Below are positions 1-11,399 of a stretch of 64,000 nt of DNA, one piece after another. The notes beneath the pieces are model-generated. The model saw only the letters and a list, made by a program, of their open reading frames with translations, was not told the DNA's origin and made no database searches. Each line of letters opens with the position of its first letter. The first letter of the stretch is position 1. The position numbers and the translations under genes are program-made. Origin of the DNA: Aeromonas lusitana (lineage in GTDB: Bacteria; Pseudomonadota; Gammaproteobacteria; Enterobacterales; Aeromonadaceae); assembly GCF_002812985.1 (NCBI RefSeq), contig NZ_PGCP01000018.1, positions 1 to 64,000 on the forward strand, written 5' to 3'.

Positions 1-1038
1 GAGAGAGACAGGGCCAGCCAGCTCGGCATCCCGGTTTCGACCGTGGCGAGTTCCCTGCAGGCCCTGCTCGGCGGGGTCAGCCAGACCACCTATGTGGACA
101 GGGGGGAGGAGTATGACGTCTATCTGCGCGCCAATCAGAACGATTTCAACGGCATCTCGGATGTGAGCCGCATCTATCTGAAAGCCGCCAGCGGCGAGAT
201 GGTGAGCCTCTCGACGCTGGCCACCGTCAAGCAGGTGGCGAGCCCCCAGCGACTCAACCACTACCAGCGCCAGAAGGCCATCGCCCTCACCGCGGACGTG
301 GCCCCCGGCCACACCCTGGGGGAGGCGCTCGACTTCCTCGACGGCTGGGCCGCAGAGCATCTGCCCGCCGGCATGTCGGTGGACTACGCCGGTGACTCCA
401 AGGACTATCGCGACAATCAGGGGGAGATGGCGCTGGTGTTCGGCCTGGCCCTGTTGGTGGTCTACCTGGTGCTGGTGGCGCAATTCGAGAGTCTGATGAC
501 CCCGACCGTGGTGATGGTGACGGTACCGCTCGGTATCTTCGGCGGCCTGCTGGGCCTCTGGCTGACGGGGCAGGAGCTCAGCATCTACAGCCAGATCGGC
601 ATGATCATGCTGATCGGCATGGTGACCAAGAACGGCATTCTGATCGTGGAGTTCATCAACCAGCTGCGCCAGCGTGGCGAGGTGTTCGAGGAGGCCATCA
701 TAGCCGCCTCGGTGCGCCGCCTGCGCCCCATACTGATGACCTCCCTCACCGCCATCATAGGGGCCGTGCCCCTGATGGTCTCCATGGGGGCCGGTTACGA
801 GAGCCGGATGGCCGTGGGGACAGTGGTGTTCTTCGGCCTCTCCTTGGCGACCCTGGTGACCCTGCTGATGGTGCCGGCCATCTACCACCTGCTGGCCAAG
901 CGAGCGGGCATGACGGGGGCTCGGGATCGGCTGGTGGAAGAGGCGCTGGCCGCGGATGCCGCCATCGCAGCGCCAACCCCCGACGTCAGCCCGTCCCCCG
1001 AGGCCAGCCCACAGACGAGGGACAAGCCAGCCGCCTAG
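1..1038 (+). CDS. RND-family efflux pump inner-membrane subunit, C-terminal part (cut by window edge)
   Basis: This is the last ~345 residues of a proton-driven RND exporter of the AcrB/MexF type, which works with a periplasmic adaptor and an outer-membrane channel. The frame is open from base 1, so the start lies to the left. Residues around 130-290 contain the typical last block of membrane helices (LALLVVYLVLVAQFESL, then GLLGLWLTG, LIGMVTKNGILIVEF, and the helix ending LLMVPAIYHLLAK). The motif GMVTKNGILIVEFINQ is characteristic of the family. The preceding part is the second periplasmic loop with its conserved AGDSKDYRDNQGEM-type stretch. The C-terminal tail is Ala/Pro-rich and probably disordered. 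Family assignment is secure; the substrate cannot be read from this fragment. Confidence 0.9.
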   Translation, partial: ERDRASQLGIPVSTVASSLQALLGGVSQTTYVDRGEEYDVYLRANQNDFNGISDVSRIYLKAASGEMVSLSTLATVKQVASPQRLNHYQRQKAIALTADVAPGHTLGEALDFLDGWAAEHLPAGMSVDYAGDSKDYRDNQGEMALVFGLALLVVYLVLVAQFESLMTPTVVMVTVPLGIFGGLLGLWLTGQELSIYSQIGMIMLIGMVTKNGILIVEFINQLRQRGEVFEEAIIAASVRRLRPILMTSLTAIIGAVPLMVSMGAGYESRMAVGTVVFFGLSLATLVTLLMVPAIYHLLAKRAGMTGARDRLVEEALAADAAIAAPTPDVSPSPEASPQTRDKPAA

Positions 1039-1135
1039 TGCAGGTCCCCCATCTGGGAAAAGGGATGTAAAAGAGGATGGCGGGCAGGGTTGTGCTGGTT
1101 ATTATGTGGCCAGTGCAACCCTGAGACCCTCTACC

Positions 1136-1525
1136 ATGCTGCCATCCGCTATCTATGAACCGCTGCCCTTTGTCTATCTGGGCGGCGGTTTATCCTTGTT
1201 GGGGCTAGCCGATCGGCCGGCCCTGCTGCTGGCCGGGCTGGCCTTGTATCTCGCCGGCTCCCTCATCTGGTTTAGGCGCGGCCATCACAGGCGCCAGGAC
1301 AAGCAGCGCCAGCCCCATCAGCGGGATTGGCCCCACTGGCTCTATGAGTGCCGTCCCTTCGCCCTGATCCTGCTCGGTGTGCTGATGCTGCGCCTCTCGA
1401 CCCATCCCGTCTTTCTGATCCCCGCATTTATCTGGTGCCTGCTGGGAGGCCGCCAGTTGCTGCAGCGCCATCTGCACCGTTTCCTGATGGCTCGCCCGCT
1501 GAGCCAGCGCTTCTCGCCGAGATGA
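1136..1525 (+). CDS. small inner-membrane protein, function unknown
   Basis: A 129-residue protein starting at the ATG of MLPSAIYEPLPF; the open frame extends further upstream, but that part overlaps the pump gene and is Pro/Arg-rich shadow sequence. Three hydrophobic segments are visible: LPFVYLGGGLSLLGL, PALLLAGLALYLAGSLIWF and FALILLGVLMLRLSTHPVFLIPAFIWCLLGG. Between the second and third is a basic, His/Arg/Gln-rich cytoplasmic-type loop (RRGHHRRQDKQRQPHQRDW), which suggests a cytoplasmic loop by the positive-inside rule. It lies between an RND pump gene and ygiQ on the same strand. I do not recognise a named family, and no function is claimed. Confidence 0.65.
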   Translation: MLPSAIYEPLPFVYLGGGLSLLGLADRPALLLAGLALYLAGSLIWFRRGHHRRQDKQRQPHQRDWPHWLYECRPFALILLGVLMLRLSTHPVFLIPAFIWCLLGGRQLLQRHLHRFLMARPLSQRFSPR

Positions 1526-1652
1526 GCCAGGAAACCTGAGCGGGGACCCCTTGTTTCCGAGCTTACCCTGCGAATAGTGGGGGCAAAAAGCCATCGCCCC
1601 CGCTCTGCTCTGCCGGTATAATGCGCGACCCGAATTGTTCCAGGTGTTCAAA

Positions 1653-4115
<2,463 letters not shown>

Positions 4116-4142
4116 GTTTTCCTGATTGGAAAGCGATAGAAA

Positions 4143-4173
4143 TAAAAAGGCGACCGGATGGTTGCCTTTTTAT
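4143..4173 (+). terminator. rho-independent terminator of ygiQ
   Basis: An inverted repeat AAAAAGGCGACC / GGTTGCCTTTTT with a 4-base loop, ending in a T-run, lies 28 bases after the ygiQ stop. It also marks the point where base composition drops sharply into the AT-rich island to the right. Confidence 0.85.
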
Positions 4174-4464
4174 TAGTAAATACAAATATGAAAATAAATA
4201 CCACAACTAATAAGCTACATTTCACTGAAGTTAATGTGAATATATTTTCCTTGTTAAGTCATGGATTGATGTATTTAATTATTTCGTTTATCTCACTTTT
4301 ACTCTCAATAGGAATGAGGGGTATTGATGTAAGAAGTGATCCATCAAAGAGTGATTTTGATGAGTTAAAATAATCATCAACTCTTTTTTCTAAAGAGCTA
4401 ATAGTGCTTTCAAATAGTGTCAGTTCATATGCATAACTTGTTATTATTTAATTTTCATCTGATT

Positions 4465-5127
<663 letters not shown>

Positions 5128-5563
5128 AACTTCCCCCCAATTTTATTATGCTAGTCATGCTATTTTAAGAGAGCGGTTTACGCTGAACTGGAAGTAACAA
5201 GTCGTTGCCATCAATTTTTATGAAATAATGGAAAGAGAATTATATATGGCAATGTTTTGTTGAAGCTACAGTTCAAATAAGATGTTTGATTACATATTGA
5301 CTTACTTTAAATTTTTTAGCTATGCTAGTCCTCCAAGTGCCGGCAGCATCAGTGTGATTTAAACGACACTACTAATATTATTTGGTGTTTCGATACCCCC
5401 TTAACTAGGGCACATATATTTTCTATGCCAAGGTTAATCATTCATTAACCATGTTAGAAGACAACATTTAGGATGAAATGGAACACTCACCAAAATTATC
5501 TAGATACTGTATACGGCTATAGAATGAGATGGGTGTTCCAGAGTATGGAAAGACCTGTGAATA

Positions 5564-6127
5564 TTAATACAATCGCTGCTTTTTAAATAATGCCACGCAC
5601 GCCTCACCAAACCCTTCTTGACTATTTGAGTAATCTTTTAATTTCTTTTTAATGATTTCACCTGAAGGCGACTTTTGAATTTCACTTGCTGTTACTGAAC
5701 AGCTATTAACATCAAGTTGGTAAAATAACTCATAATCTTTATTCTTTTCCAAAAACTTCAAGTTTAACGGAACTCCACATGAAAACAATTTATTGCCTGT
5801 TGAAGATGTACCGACAAACATAACAACTTTCTCTGTATTAGATGAGATGTAAAATTCTTTAAATGCATTCCTATTGTAATTCTGTAATGGTATTCCTAGA
5901 GATTTTGGACTGCTGTTTATTAACATACCGTTTCTTAGTCGCATCCATTCAGTTTCACTAGTGCATTCTGTAGTTTCATAGGCTCGTATAACTATCACAG
6001 CAGTTTCGTTTGTGGCGAAACGAACTCGTGATAGATCACCAGTTTTAGGCTCAGTGTAATTTATAGTACTGCACCCAGTCGAAATAAATACTAGCGGTAG
6101 TGACACCAAAAAATTACGGATTTTCAT
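5564..6127 (-). CDS. predicted lipoprotein of the AT-rich island
   Basis: A 187-residue protein with a clear lipoprotein signal: MKIRNFLVSLPLVF followed by the lipobox ISTGC, so Cys-19 would be lipidated and the protein held in the envelope. Asp is absent at +2 (Ser follows), so outer-membrane sorting is expected. The mature part has several cysteines (TTECTSE, LFSCGVP, VNSCSVT, GEACVAL) that may form disulphides. I do not recognise a family. Low GC compared with its surroundings and the neighbouring broken gene suggest the island was acquired horizontally. Confidence 0.75.
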   Translation of the reverse strand: MKIRNFLVSLPLVFISTGCSTINYTEPKTGDLSRVRFATNETAVIVIRAYETTECTSETEWMRLRNGMLINSSPKSLGIPLQNYNRNAFKEFYISSNTEKVVMFVGTSSTGNKLFSCGVPLNLKFLEKNKDYELFYQLDVNSCSVTASEIQKSPSGEIIKKKLKDYSNSQEGFGEACVALFKKQRLY

Positions 6128-6705
6128 ACAATATCCCTTGGGTATTTTTCACATTTAAGCTAAGGGGCTGCGTCACGCCGCCCCAGTGAATGAAATGGGC
6201 GTTTTTAGCGTATTGTTAGTCGACTTGCAAGCTCGCTTCATTTGTAGTATCTGATTGTAGAGTCTTTAGTTGGTGAATGAAGTTATCCGAGGAACGCTGG
6301 TTTATTATTTAAAAACAATCTTGCTTCACCCACAAAAACATATATGGGGCACCCGCCTTCCTGAGCAAGGCGTTGCGCTACCTAATCTCACGCTACCGTT
6401 CGTGGATTACAGCTTCCAATATGCTCCATTACCCGCGCTGGCAGTAACCCATCAAAGTTAAACAGGTTCTGGACGGCTATGGTAAGCGAAATTAAACTGC
6501 CTGCGCGAGCCTTAAAATGATGTAACCCATCAGAATCTCATAGTTTTTTGAACTAGATCAGCAAATGGATTTGAAAGGGCATATGTGGCTATTTTCATCA
6601 CCCCAAAAGATGGCTGTCCCCATTGGAGGATGCTTTGTTATCTTGCCGGGTATGTCGGCAGGAGTGATAGGTGCCCCTTTATCTCACTCCAACAGGAGCA
6701 ATCAA
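6128..6705. other. 578-base gap without a supported gene
   Basis: A short open frame exists at 6270-6461 but has no Shine-Dalgarno, no recognisable domain and mixed composition. Base composition shifts back from AT-rich to GC-rich near 6650, so the right end of the AT-rich island falls here. No tRNA, direct repeat or insertion-sequence end was recognised. The last 60 bases hold the leader of the small membrane protein gene at 6706. Confidence 0.5.
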
Positions 6706-6933
6706 ATGGCGTTAAAAGTGCGATCCCGCGGGGAGAAGGTGGGCAGCGGCCTTGGGCTGCTGCTCGGGATCATTGGCTTCAATTTGCTGGTGCCAATCTT
6801 GTTTGAAAAGCAGGCGGGCTTTGATGGCAGCCAGATGCTCTGGGCCGCAGTGACGGCGCTGGTCTGCTCCGAGCTGGGTGCCAGGGTGGGCAAGTGGCTG
6901 GATGTCAGGGTGCAGGCCAAATCTCCAGAGTAG
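6706..6933 (+). CDS. small two-helix membrane protein
   Basis: A 75-residue protein starting at the ATG preceded by CAACAGGAGCAATCAA, a strong Shine-Dalgarno; the longer in-frame start at 6565 lacks one. Two hydrophobic segments are seen: GSGLGLLLGIIGFNLLVPILF (residues ~13-33) and MLWAAVTALVCSELGARVG (~45-63). N- and C-termini are basic. No named family was recognised. It lies convergent with the DinB-like gene. Confidence 0.6.
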   Translation: MALKVRSRGEKVGSGLGLLLGIIGFNLLVPILFEKQAGFDGSQMLWAAVTALVCSELGARVGKWLDVRVQAKSPE

Positions 6934-6968
6934 AGGGCGACATGGGCCGCCCTTGTTTTGTTTGTTGC

Positions 6969-7472
6969 TTAGCCGCCGCGGCGTTCGGGTTCGCTGCGAT
7001 GCAGGAAGGTGGTCAGGGTATCGCGCGGCGGCGTAATGCTGCACTGCACCAAGATTCGCCCGATAGCCCCCCTGTGATAACCACCGTGAGTCACCAGATG
7101 CAGCAGCATTTCCTCGCGGCTCATCTGCCCCCTGTCCCCGTCCACAAAGTTGAACGAGAGCAGGGCCTCGCCATCTGCTTGACTCAGGCTCGCAACGTAA
7201 TCCAGATACCAGGCATCCAGTGTGCCGATGGCACTGCGCAGCGCCGCCAGGGTCGGCGTCTCGGGAGTATTGGTGGCACTGAAGCCGTGGGGTTCCCCCA
7301 GCAGATTGCCCTTGAAGATGGCATCGACAACATGGATATGGTTGAAGATGCGAAGGGCATTGTGGTGTGCCTCGGGATCTTGCTGCGGGTCCTGGGTGGC
7401 GAGGGCATCCAGCAGTTCGCCGTCGGCCCAGGCCTTGTAGCGAAACAGAGAGTGAAGGGTCGAATTGCTCAT
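6969..7472 (-). CDS. DinB-family protein
   Basis: A 167-residue four-helix-bundle protein of the DinB/YfiT superfamily, which uses three His residues to hold a divalent metal. The pattern is visible: a His in the first third (FNHIHVVDAIF) and the HxxxH pair near the end (HLVTHGGYHRGAIG). Members act as metal-dependent thiol transferases or detoxification proteins; the substrate cannot be inferred. The start is ATG 7472 (MSNSTLHSLF), preceded by AAGGAAGAAC; upstream in-frame Met codons have no ribosome site. It is monocistronic and divergent from the oxidoreductase gene at 7633. Confidence 0.85.
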   Translation of the reverse strand: MSNSTLHSLFRYKAWADGELLDALATQDPQQDPEAHHNALRIFNHIHVVDAIFKGNLLGEPHGFSATNTPETPTLAALRSAIGTLDAWYLDYVASLSQADGEALLSFNFVDGDRGQMSREEMLLHLVTHGGYHRGAIGRILVQCSITPPRDTLTTFLHRSEPERRGG

Positions 7473-7632
7473 GTTCTTCCTTGATAGCGTATCGCGTGAA
7501 GCTGGCATCTTAGCCAGATGGAGCCAGCAAGGAAACTCCCCCACCTGACGAGGCCTGCGTGCAGTCCATCGGATGTGCCCGGTGCGAGTGAGATGTTACC
7601 CTGTGCCATCGCACTCATGACAAGGAGTTCCC

Positions 7633-8541
7633 ATGCGCATTGCCCTGATCGGCCTAGGTGATATCGCCCAGAAGGCTTATCTGCCGCTGCTCGCGAGCGA
7701 CGAGCGGGTCACCCCGCTGCTCTGTACCCGCAGCCCAGAGGTGCTCGGCAAATTGGCCCGCCAGTACCGCATTGTCGAGTGCTTCACCGAGGTGGAGGCG
7801 CTGCTCGAGAGCCGCCCGGACGCCGTGATGATCCACGCCGCCACTGCTGTGCACTTCGCGCTGGCCCGCCAGTGCCTGCAAGCGGGTATTCCCACCTTTG
7901 TCGACAAGCCGCTCTGCTTTGATTACGCCGAGGTGGAGGCGCTAGCCAATCTCGCCATCGCTAAGGATTGCCCGCTGTTTGTGGGCTTCAACCGCCGCTA
8001 TCTGCCCGCCATGAGCGCGGCCCGTGGCGAGCCGCTTACCGAGCTCCATTGGCAGAAACACAGGCATGCCCTGCCAGGGTTGTCGCGCCAGTTCCTGTTC
8101 GACGACTGCATCCATGTGCTCGACAGCCTCTGCTTCTATGGCGGTGCTCCGAGTGGGGATCTTCATGCGGTGCTGAGGCGCAGTACCCAGCAGCCCGAGC
8201 TGCTGGCCGGAGTGAGTGTGGCCTGGCAGAGCGGGCAGACGGCGGTGAGCGGCAGCATGAATCGCAGCGCCGGCATCACCGAGGAGCGCATCGACGCCTA
8301 TGGCGACAACCTCTCCCTGCATATCGAGAACTGCACTCGTGGCACCCTTGCGCGGGACAAAGCCCAGCAGACCCTGGCACCGGACGACTGGCAGCCAGTG
8401 CTGGCGAGCCGGGGCTTCGTGGCTATGCTCGATCACTGGTATGGGCAGATAGAGGCGGGCCGCGCCGATGGGGCGCTGATTGAGAGCTATCTGCAGAGCC
8501 ATCACTTGGCTGAACGACTGGTGGCCCTGGCGGGGGAATAA
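7633..8541 (+). CDS. yceM: Gfo/Idh/MocA-family oxidoreductase, YceM/MviM-like
   Basis: A 302-residue NAD(P)-dependent oxidoreductase. The N-terminal Rossmann fold begins at once with MRIALIGLGDIAQKAYLPLL (GxGxxA-type nucleotide loop), followed by the family signature DKPLCFDYAEVEAL at about residues 94-107, where Lys of the EKP/DKP motif contacts the cofactor. The C-terminal alpha/beta domain follows. Length and sequence character match E. coli YceM (MviM), whose substrate is unknown. Shine-Dalgarno AAGGAG lies upstream of the ATG. It is a single gene with a GC-rich gap downstream before ruvC. Confidence 0.85.
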   Translation: MRIALIGLGDIAQKAYLPLLASDERVTPLLCTRSPEVLGKLARQYRIVECFTEVEALLESRPDAVMIHAATAVHFALARQCLQAGIPTFVDKPLCFDYAEVEALANLAIAKDCPLFVGFNRRYLPAMSAARGEPLTELHWQKHRHALPGLSRQFLFDDCIHVLDSLCFYGGAPSGDLHAVLRRSTQQPELLAGVSVAWQSGQTAVSGSMNRSAGITEERIDAYGDNLSLHIENCTRGTLARDKAQQTLAPDDWQPVLASRGFVAMLDHWYGQIEAGRADGALIESYLQSHHLAERLVALAGE

Positions 8542-8724
8542 GCCCTGTCTGGGGCCTGCCGCGTCTGTTCTTGTGGGCCGGATAGGCGAAGGAATGGCCA
8601 GAGCACTGTACAGGATGACGGATCCCTGCGCAGTCGGCAGGGGTGGGTGCCCGCCGTGCGAGCCAAGCGCCGGCTTGTTTGCTATCTTGGCGGCAGTCAC
8701 AGCGTTAAGCACAGCAGCGAGTCT

Positions 8725-8817
8725 ATGAGCATTATTTTGGGCATCCATCCGGGCTCCCGGATCACCGGCGATGACGGCGTGAGCCGCCTCCCGCCGAGTC
8801 AGGCGGAGCAGGCATGA
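8725..8817 (+). repeat. degenerate duplicate of the ruvC 5' end, forming a 30-codon leader ORF
   Basis: From the ATG at 8725 the sequence repeats the first ~16 codons of ruvC found at 8814 (MSIILGI-PGSRITG in both). Most differences are third-position (TTG/CTA, GGC/GGG, GGC/GGT, TCC/TCG), but the catalytic Asp-7 codon is His in the copy (GIHPGSR versus GIDPGSR). After this the copy diverges ([15 protein letters not shown]) and stops at a TGA that overlaps the real ruvC ATG (ATGA). Translation of this leader could therefore be coupled to ruvC. Confidence 0.85.
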
Positions 8818-9335
8818 GCATTATTCTAGGGATAGATCCGGGTTCGCGGATCACCGGCTACGGCGTCATCCGCATCGTCTCCGGCAAGGCGGAGTACCTG
8901 GGCTCGGGCTGTATCCGCACCGATCTGGGCGAGCTGCCGTCACGCCTCAAGCAAGTCTACGACGGGGTGAGCGAGATCATCACTCAGTTCAAACCGGACG
9001 AATTCGCCATCGAGCGAGTCTTTATGGCGCGCAACGCGGATTCGGCCCTGAAGCTCGGTCAGGCCAGGGGCAGCGCCATCGTGGCGGCGGTCAACGCCCT
9101 GCTGCCGGTCAGCGAATACTCGGCGACCCAGATCAAGCAGGCGGTGGTGGGCACGGGCGGCGCCGCCAAGGAGCAGGTGCAGCACATGGTGACCCATCTG
9201 CTCAAGCTGTCGGCCACCCCTCAGGCGGATGCGGCGGATGCGCTCGGGGTGGCGCTCTGTCACTTCCATACCCACCAGAGCCTGATCAGGATGGCCGGGC
9301 GGGTGACGGGTTCAGCCCGCGGCCGCTATCGCTAA
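8814..9335 (+). CDS. ruvC: Holliday-junction resolvase RuvC
   Basis: A 173-residue endonuclease that cuts four-way DNA junctions as part of the RuvABC complex. All four acidic active-site residues are present: Asp in LGIDPGSR (residue 7), Glu in [10 protein letters not shown] (about 66), and the two Asp of [11 protein letters not shown] (about 139 and 142). Length is normal for the family (173 in E. coli). Start ATG 8814 overlaps the stop of the leader duplicate. ruvA and ruvB do not follow: the next gene is aqpZ after a 284-base gap, and yebC is not upstream, so this ruvC stands apart from the usual cluster. Confidence 0.95.
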   Translation: MSIILGIDPGSRITGYGVIRIVSGKAEYLGSGCIRTDLGELPSRLKQVYDGVSEIITQFKPDEFAIERVFMARNADSALKLGQARGSAIVAAVNALLPVSEYSATQIKQAVVGTGGAAKEQVQHMVTHLLKLSATPQADAADALGVALCHFHTHQSLIRMAGRVTGSARGRYR

Positions 9336-9619
9336 GCCTGATGTTGCGGGAGGCGCAGCCCTCTCGCGGCGTCGCTCCGGCGCCATCCCCCTATAGAGTC
9401 ACTATCTGTCGCACCCCATCCAGAATCTCTTTGCGAACAAGGGCTTGGATTGGCGGTATTCATTCCCATTAATCAATCACTTGTGACTCATGTCACATTT
9501 TTTGAGCGTTCAGCTTCCCTTCGACTTCCCATTCTCCGCTCCCATAATGGTGCCCCTGCTGAAAAGCAGTGTCCGTATGAGCCTGTGCTCATGTCCTGTC
9601 ATCATCGGAGATTTGTGAA

Positions 9620-10306
9620 GTGAAACCTTTTGCAGCTGAGTTTATGGGCACCTTCTGGCTGGTGCTGGGGGGCTGCGGCAGCGCCGTGCTGGCCGCCGCT
9701 TTCCCGAACGTGGGGATTGGTCTGCTGGGCGTGGCCCTGGCCTTCGGCCTGACCGTGCTGACCATGGCCTATGCCATCGGCCATATTTCAGGTTGCCACC
9801 TGAACCCGGCCGTCACCGTCGGTCTGTGGGCCGGTGGCCGCTTCCCGGCCGCCAACGTGCTGCCCTACATCGTCTCCCAGGTGCTGGGTGGTATAGCGGC
9901 GGCGGCCGTGCTCTATGTGATTGCAAGCGGCCAGGCCGGTTTCGATTTGAGCGCCGGTTTTGCCTCCAACGGCTATGGCGAGCACTCCCCCGGTGGTTAC
10001 AGCCTGCTGGCGGCTCTGGTGTGTGAAGTGGTGATGACCGGCTTCTTCCTGTTCGTCATAATGGGCGCCACCGACAGCCGTGCACCGGCCGGTTTTGCCC
10101 CCATCGCCATCGGCCTGTGCCTGACCCTGATCCACCTCATCAGCATCCCGGTGACCAACACTTCGGTCAACCCGGCGCGCAGCACAGGGGTTGCCCTCTT
10201 TGTCGGCGACTGGGCCATCGGCCAGCTGTGGCTGTTCTGGGTGGCTCCGATTGTCGGTGGCATTCTGGGTGCTTTGGCCTATCGCGTGCTTGCCACGAAG
10301 GAATAA
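9620..10306 (+). CDS. aqpZ: aquaporin Z
   Basis: A 228-residue water channel of the MIP family in the inner membrane. Both pore-forming NPA boxes are seen: HLNPAVTVG near residues 61-69 and SVNPARSTG near residues 184-192; the Arg after the second NPA is the selectivity-filter residue. Six hydrophobic helices fit the family, starting with [17 protein letters not shown]. The short N-terminus and the GCGSAV motif are typical of AqpZ rather than GlpF, and length matches E. coli AqpZ (231). It is monocistronic, followed by a terminator at 10335. Confidence 0.95.
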   Translation: MKPFAAEFMGTFWLVLGGCGSAVLAAAFPNVGIGLLGVALAFGLTVLTMAYAIGHISGCHLNPAVTVGLWAGGRFPAANVLPYIVSQVLGGIAAAAVLYVIASGQAGFDLSAGFASNGYGEHSPGGYSLLAALVCEVVMTGFFLFVIMGATDSRAPAGFAPIAIGLCLTLIHLISIPVTNTSVNPARSTGVALFVGDWAIGQLWLFWVAPIVGGILGALAYRVLATKE

Positions 10307-10334
10307 GCCGTTGCGCAGTCAACGTGTGCTATCG

Positions 10335-10361
10335 ACACGCCCTCGGGCGTGTTTTGTTTTT
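10335..10361 (+). terminator. terminator of aqpZ
   Basis: GACACGCCC / GGGCGTGTTTTGTTTTT, a tight GC-rich hairpin followed by T-rich sequence, 29 bases downstream of the aqpZ stop. Confidence 0.8.
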
Positions 10362-10501
10362 CTGGGGCAGTGAAAATCGGGCAGGCCGTGACAGACCACG
10401 GAGAGCACAGAGAATACGGGACAGTTAGGGCACCTGCCCCACATAGGCGCGGGTCTTCATTCGTGGAAGGGATGGCGCCGGGCTTGCCGCTTGCGAATGT
10501 C

Positions 10502-11269
10502 TTACAGGCCCCGCGCGTGCAACATATCCCGGTAGCGCTGGTGCAGCAGCTTGACCCGCTCCACATAGGCGCGAGTCTCGGCGTAAGGCGGGATGCCGCC
10601 ATGTTTTTGCACGGCGCCGGCGCCGGCGTTATAGGCGGCGGTGGCCAAAGAGATATTGCCGTCGTACTGCTTGAGCAGGCCCGCCAGGTATTTCACCCCG
10701 CCGAAGATGTTCTGCTCCGCCAGCAGGGCGTTGCCGACCCCGAGCTCGCGGGCGGTGGCCGGCATCAACTGGGTCAGTCCCATGGCCCCCTTGCGGGAGA
10801 CTGCCAGCGGGTTGAAGGCGGATTCGGCGTGAATAAGTGCCCGGATGAGGGCGGGATCCACGCTGTAGGTTTTGGCCGCCGCCTTGATGGTGCTGGCGTA
10901 GTCGTAGAGGAAGAGGCCAGTGGTGCGCCAGTTGACCTTGGAGTCGGGATCGCAGGCGTAGCAGTCGTTGAACAGCAAGAGCTCGTAGTGGCCCTGATCC
11001 GGCATGATGTCGGAGTAGCGGACGACCCCGTTCTTCTGCACCGACTTGTAGACCTGGATCTGGCGCGGCGCCGATGTCTTGGCCAGTTCAGGCTCGGGAT
11101 CCGGGGCTGATACGGTGGCGGGCTCAGGTTTCGTTATGGTCACGGGTTTGGCCGTGATGGCGGGGGGGGTCTCCGTCGTCAGGATCATCACCTCGGCCGG
11201 TGATGGCATCTGGCCCCAGACAGAGAGGGAAATCAGGGGAAGGGCTCCCAGCAAGATCCATGCTTTCAA
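10502..11269 (-). CDS. lytic transglycosylase (SLT domain) with DUF4124-like N-terminus
   Basis: A 255-residue secreted murein-degrading enzyme. An N-terminal signal (KAWILLGALPLISLSVWG) is followed by a Pro/Thr-rich linker and a DUF4124-like segment (IQVYKSVQKNGVVRYSD). The SLT domain covers about residues 130-250: catalytic Glu in ALIHAESAFNP, then SRKGAMGLTQLMPATA, and ATAAYNAGAGAV, all family hallmarks. The start is taken as TTG 11269 because AAGGAG sits seven bases before it and the signal peptide begins there; longer in-frame starts give Cys/Arg-rich non-signal sequence. It follows the amylase gene but is separated from it by a terminator. Confidence 0.88.
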   Translation of the reverse strand: MKAWILLGALPLISLSVWGQMPSPAEVMILTTETPPAITAKPVTITKPEPATVSAPDPEPELAKTSAPRQIQVYKSVQKNGVVRYSDIMPDQGHYELLLFNDCYACDPDSKVNWRTTGLFLYDYASTIKAAAKTYSVDPALIRALIHAESAFNPLAVSRKGAMGLTQLMPATARELGVGNALLAEQNIFGGVKYLAGLLKQYDGNISLATAAYNAGAGAVQKHGGIPPYAETRAYVERVKLLHQRYRDMLHARGL

Positions 11270-11351
11270 CGGCTTGCTCCTTAAGCCTTGGACGCCCGTT
11301 GAGTAAAGCATCAGGGGCGAGGCAGAACAAGCCCGCCGTGGGGGACGCCGC

Positions 11352-11380
11352 GAAAAAATGAGGCCGCGCGATGGCGGCCC
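11352..11380 (-). terminator. terminator downstream of the amylase gene
   Basis: On the minus strand GGCCGC / GCGGCC with a six-base loop is followed by TCATTTTTTC, 20 bases after the amylase stop and before the lytic transglycosylase start. Confidence 0.75.
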
Positions 11381-11399
11381 CGGGCAAGTACTTGCCTGC

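Noticed and set aside
4188..4373. A 61-residue plus-strand ORF with one hydrophobic segment in the AT-rich island.
   Set aside because: No ribosome site, starts right after the ygiQ terminator, and AT-rich DNA gives such frames by chance.
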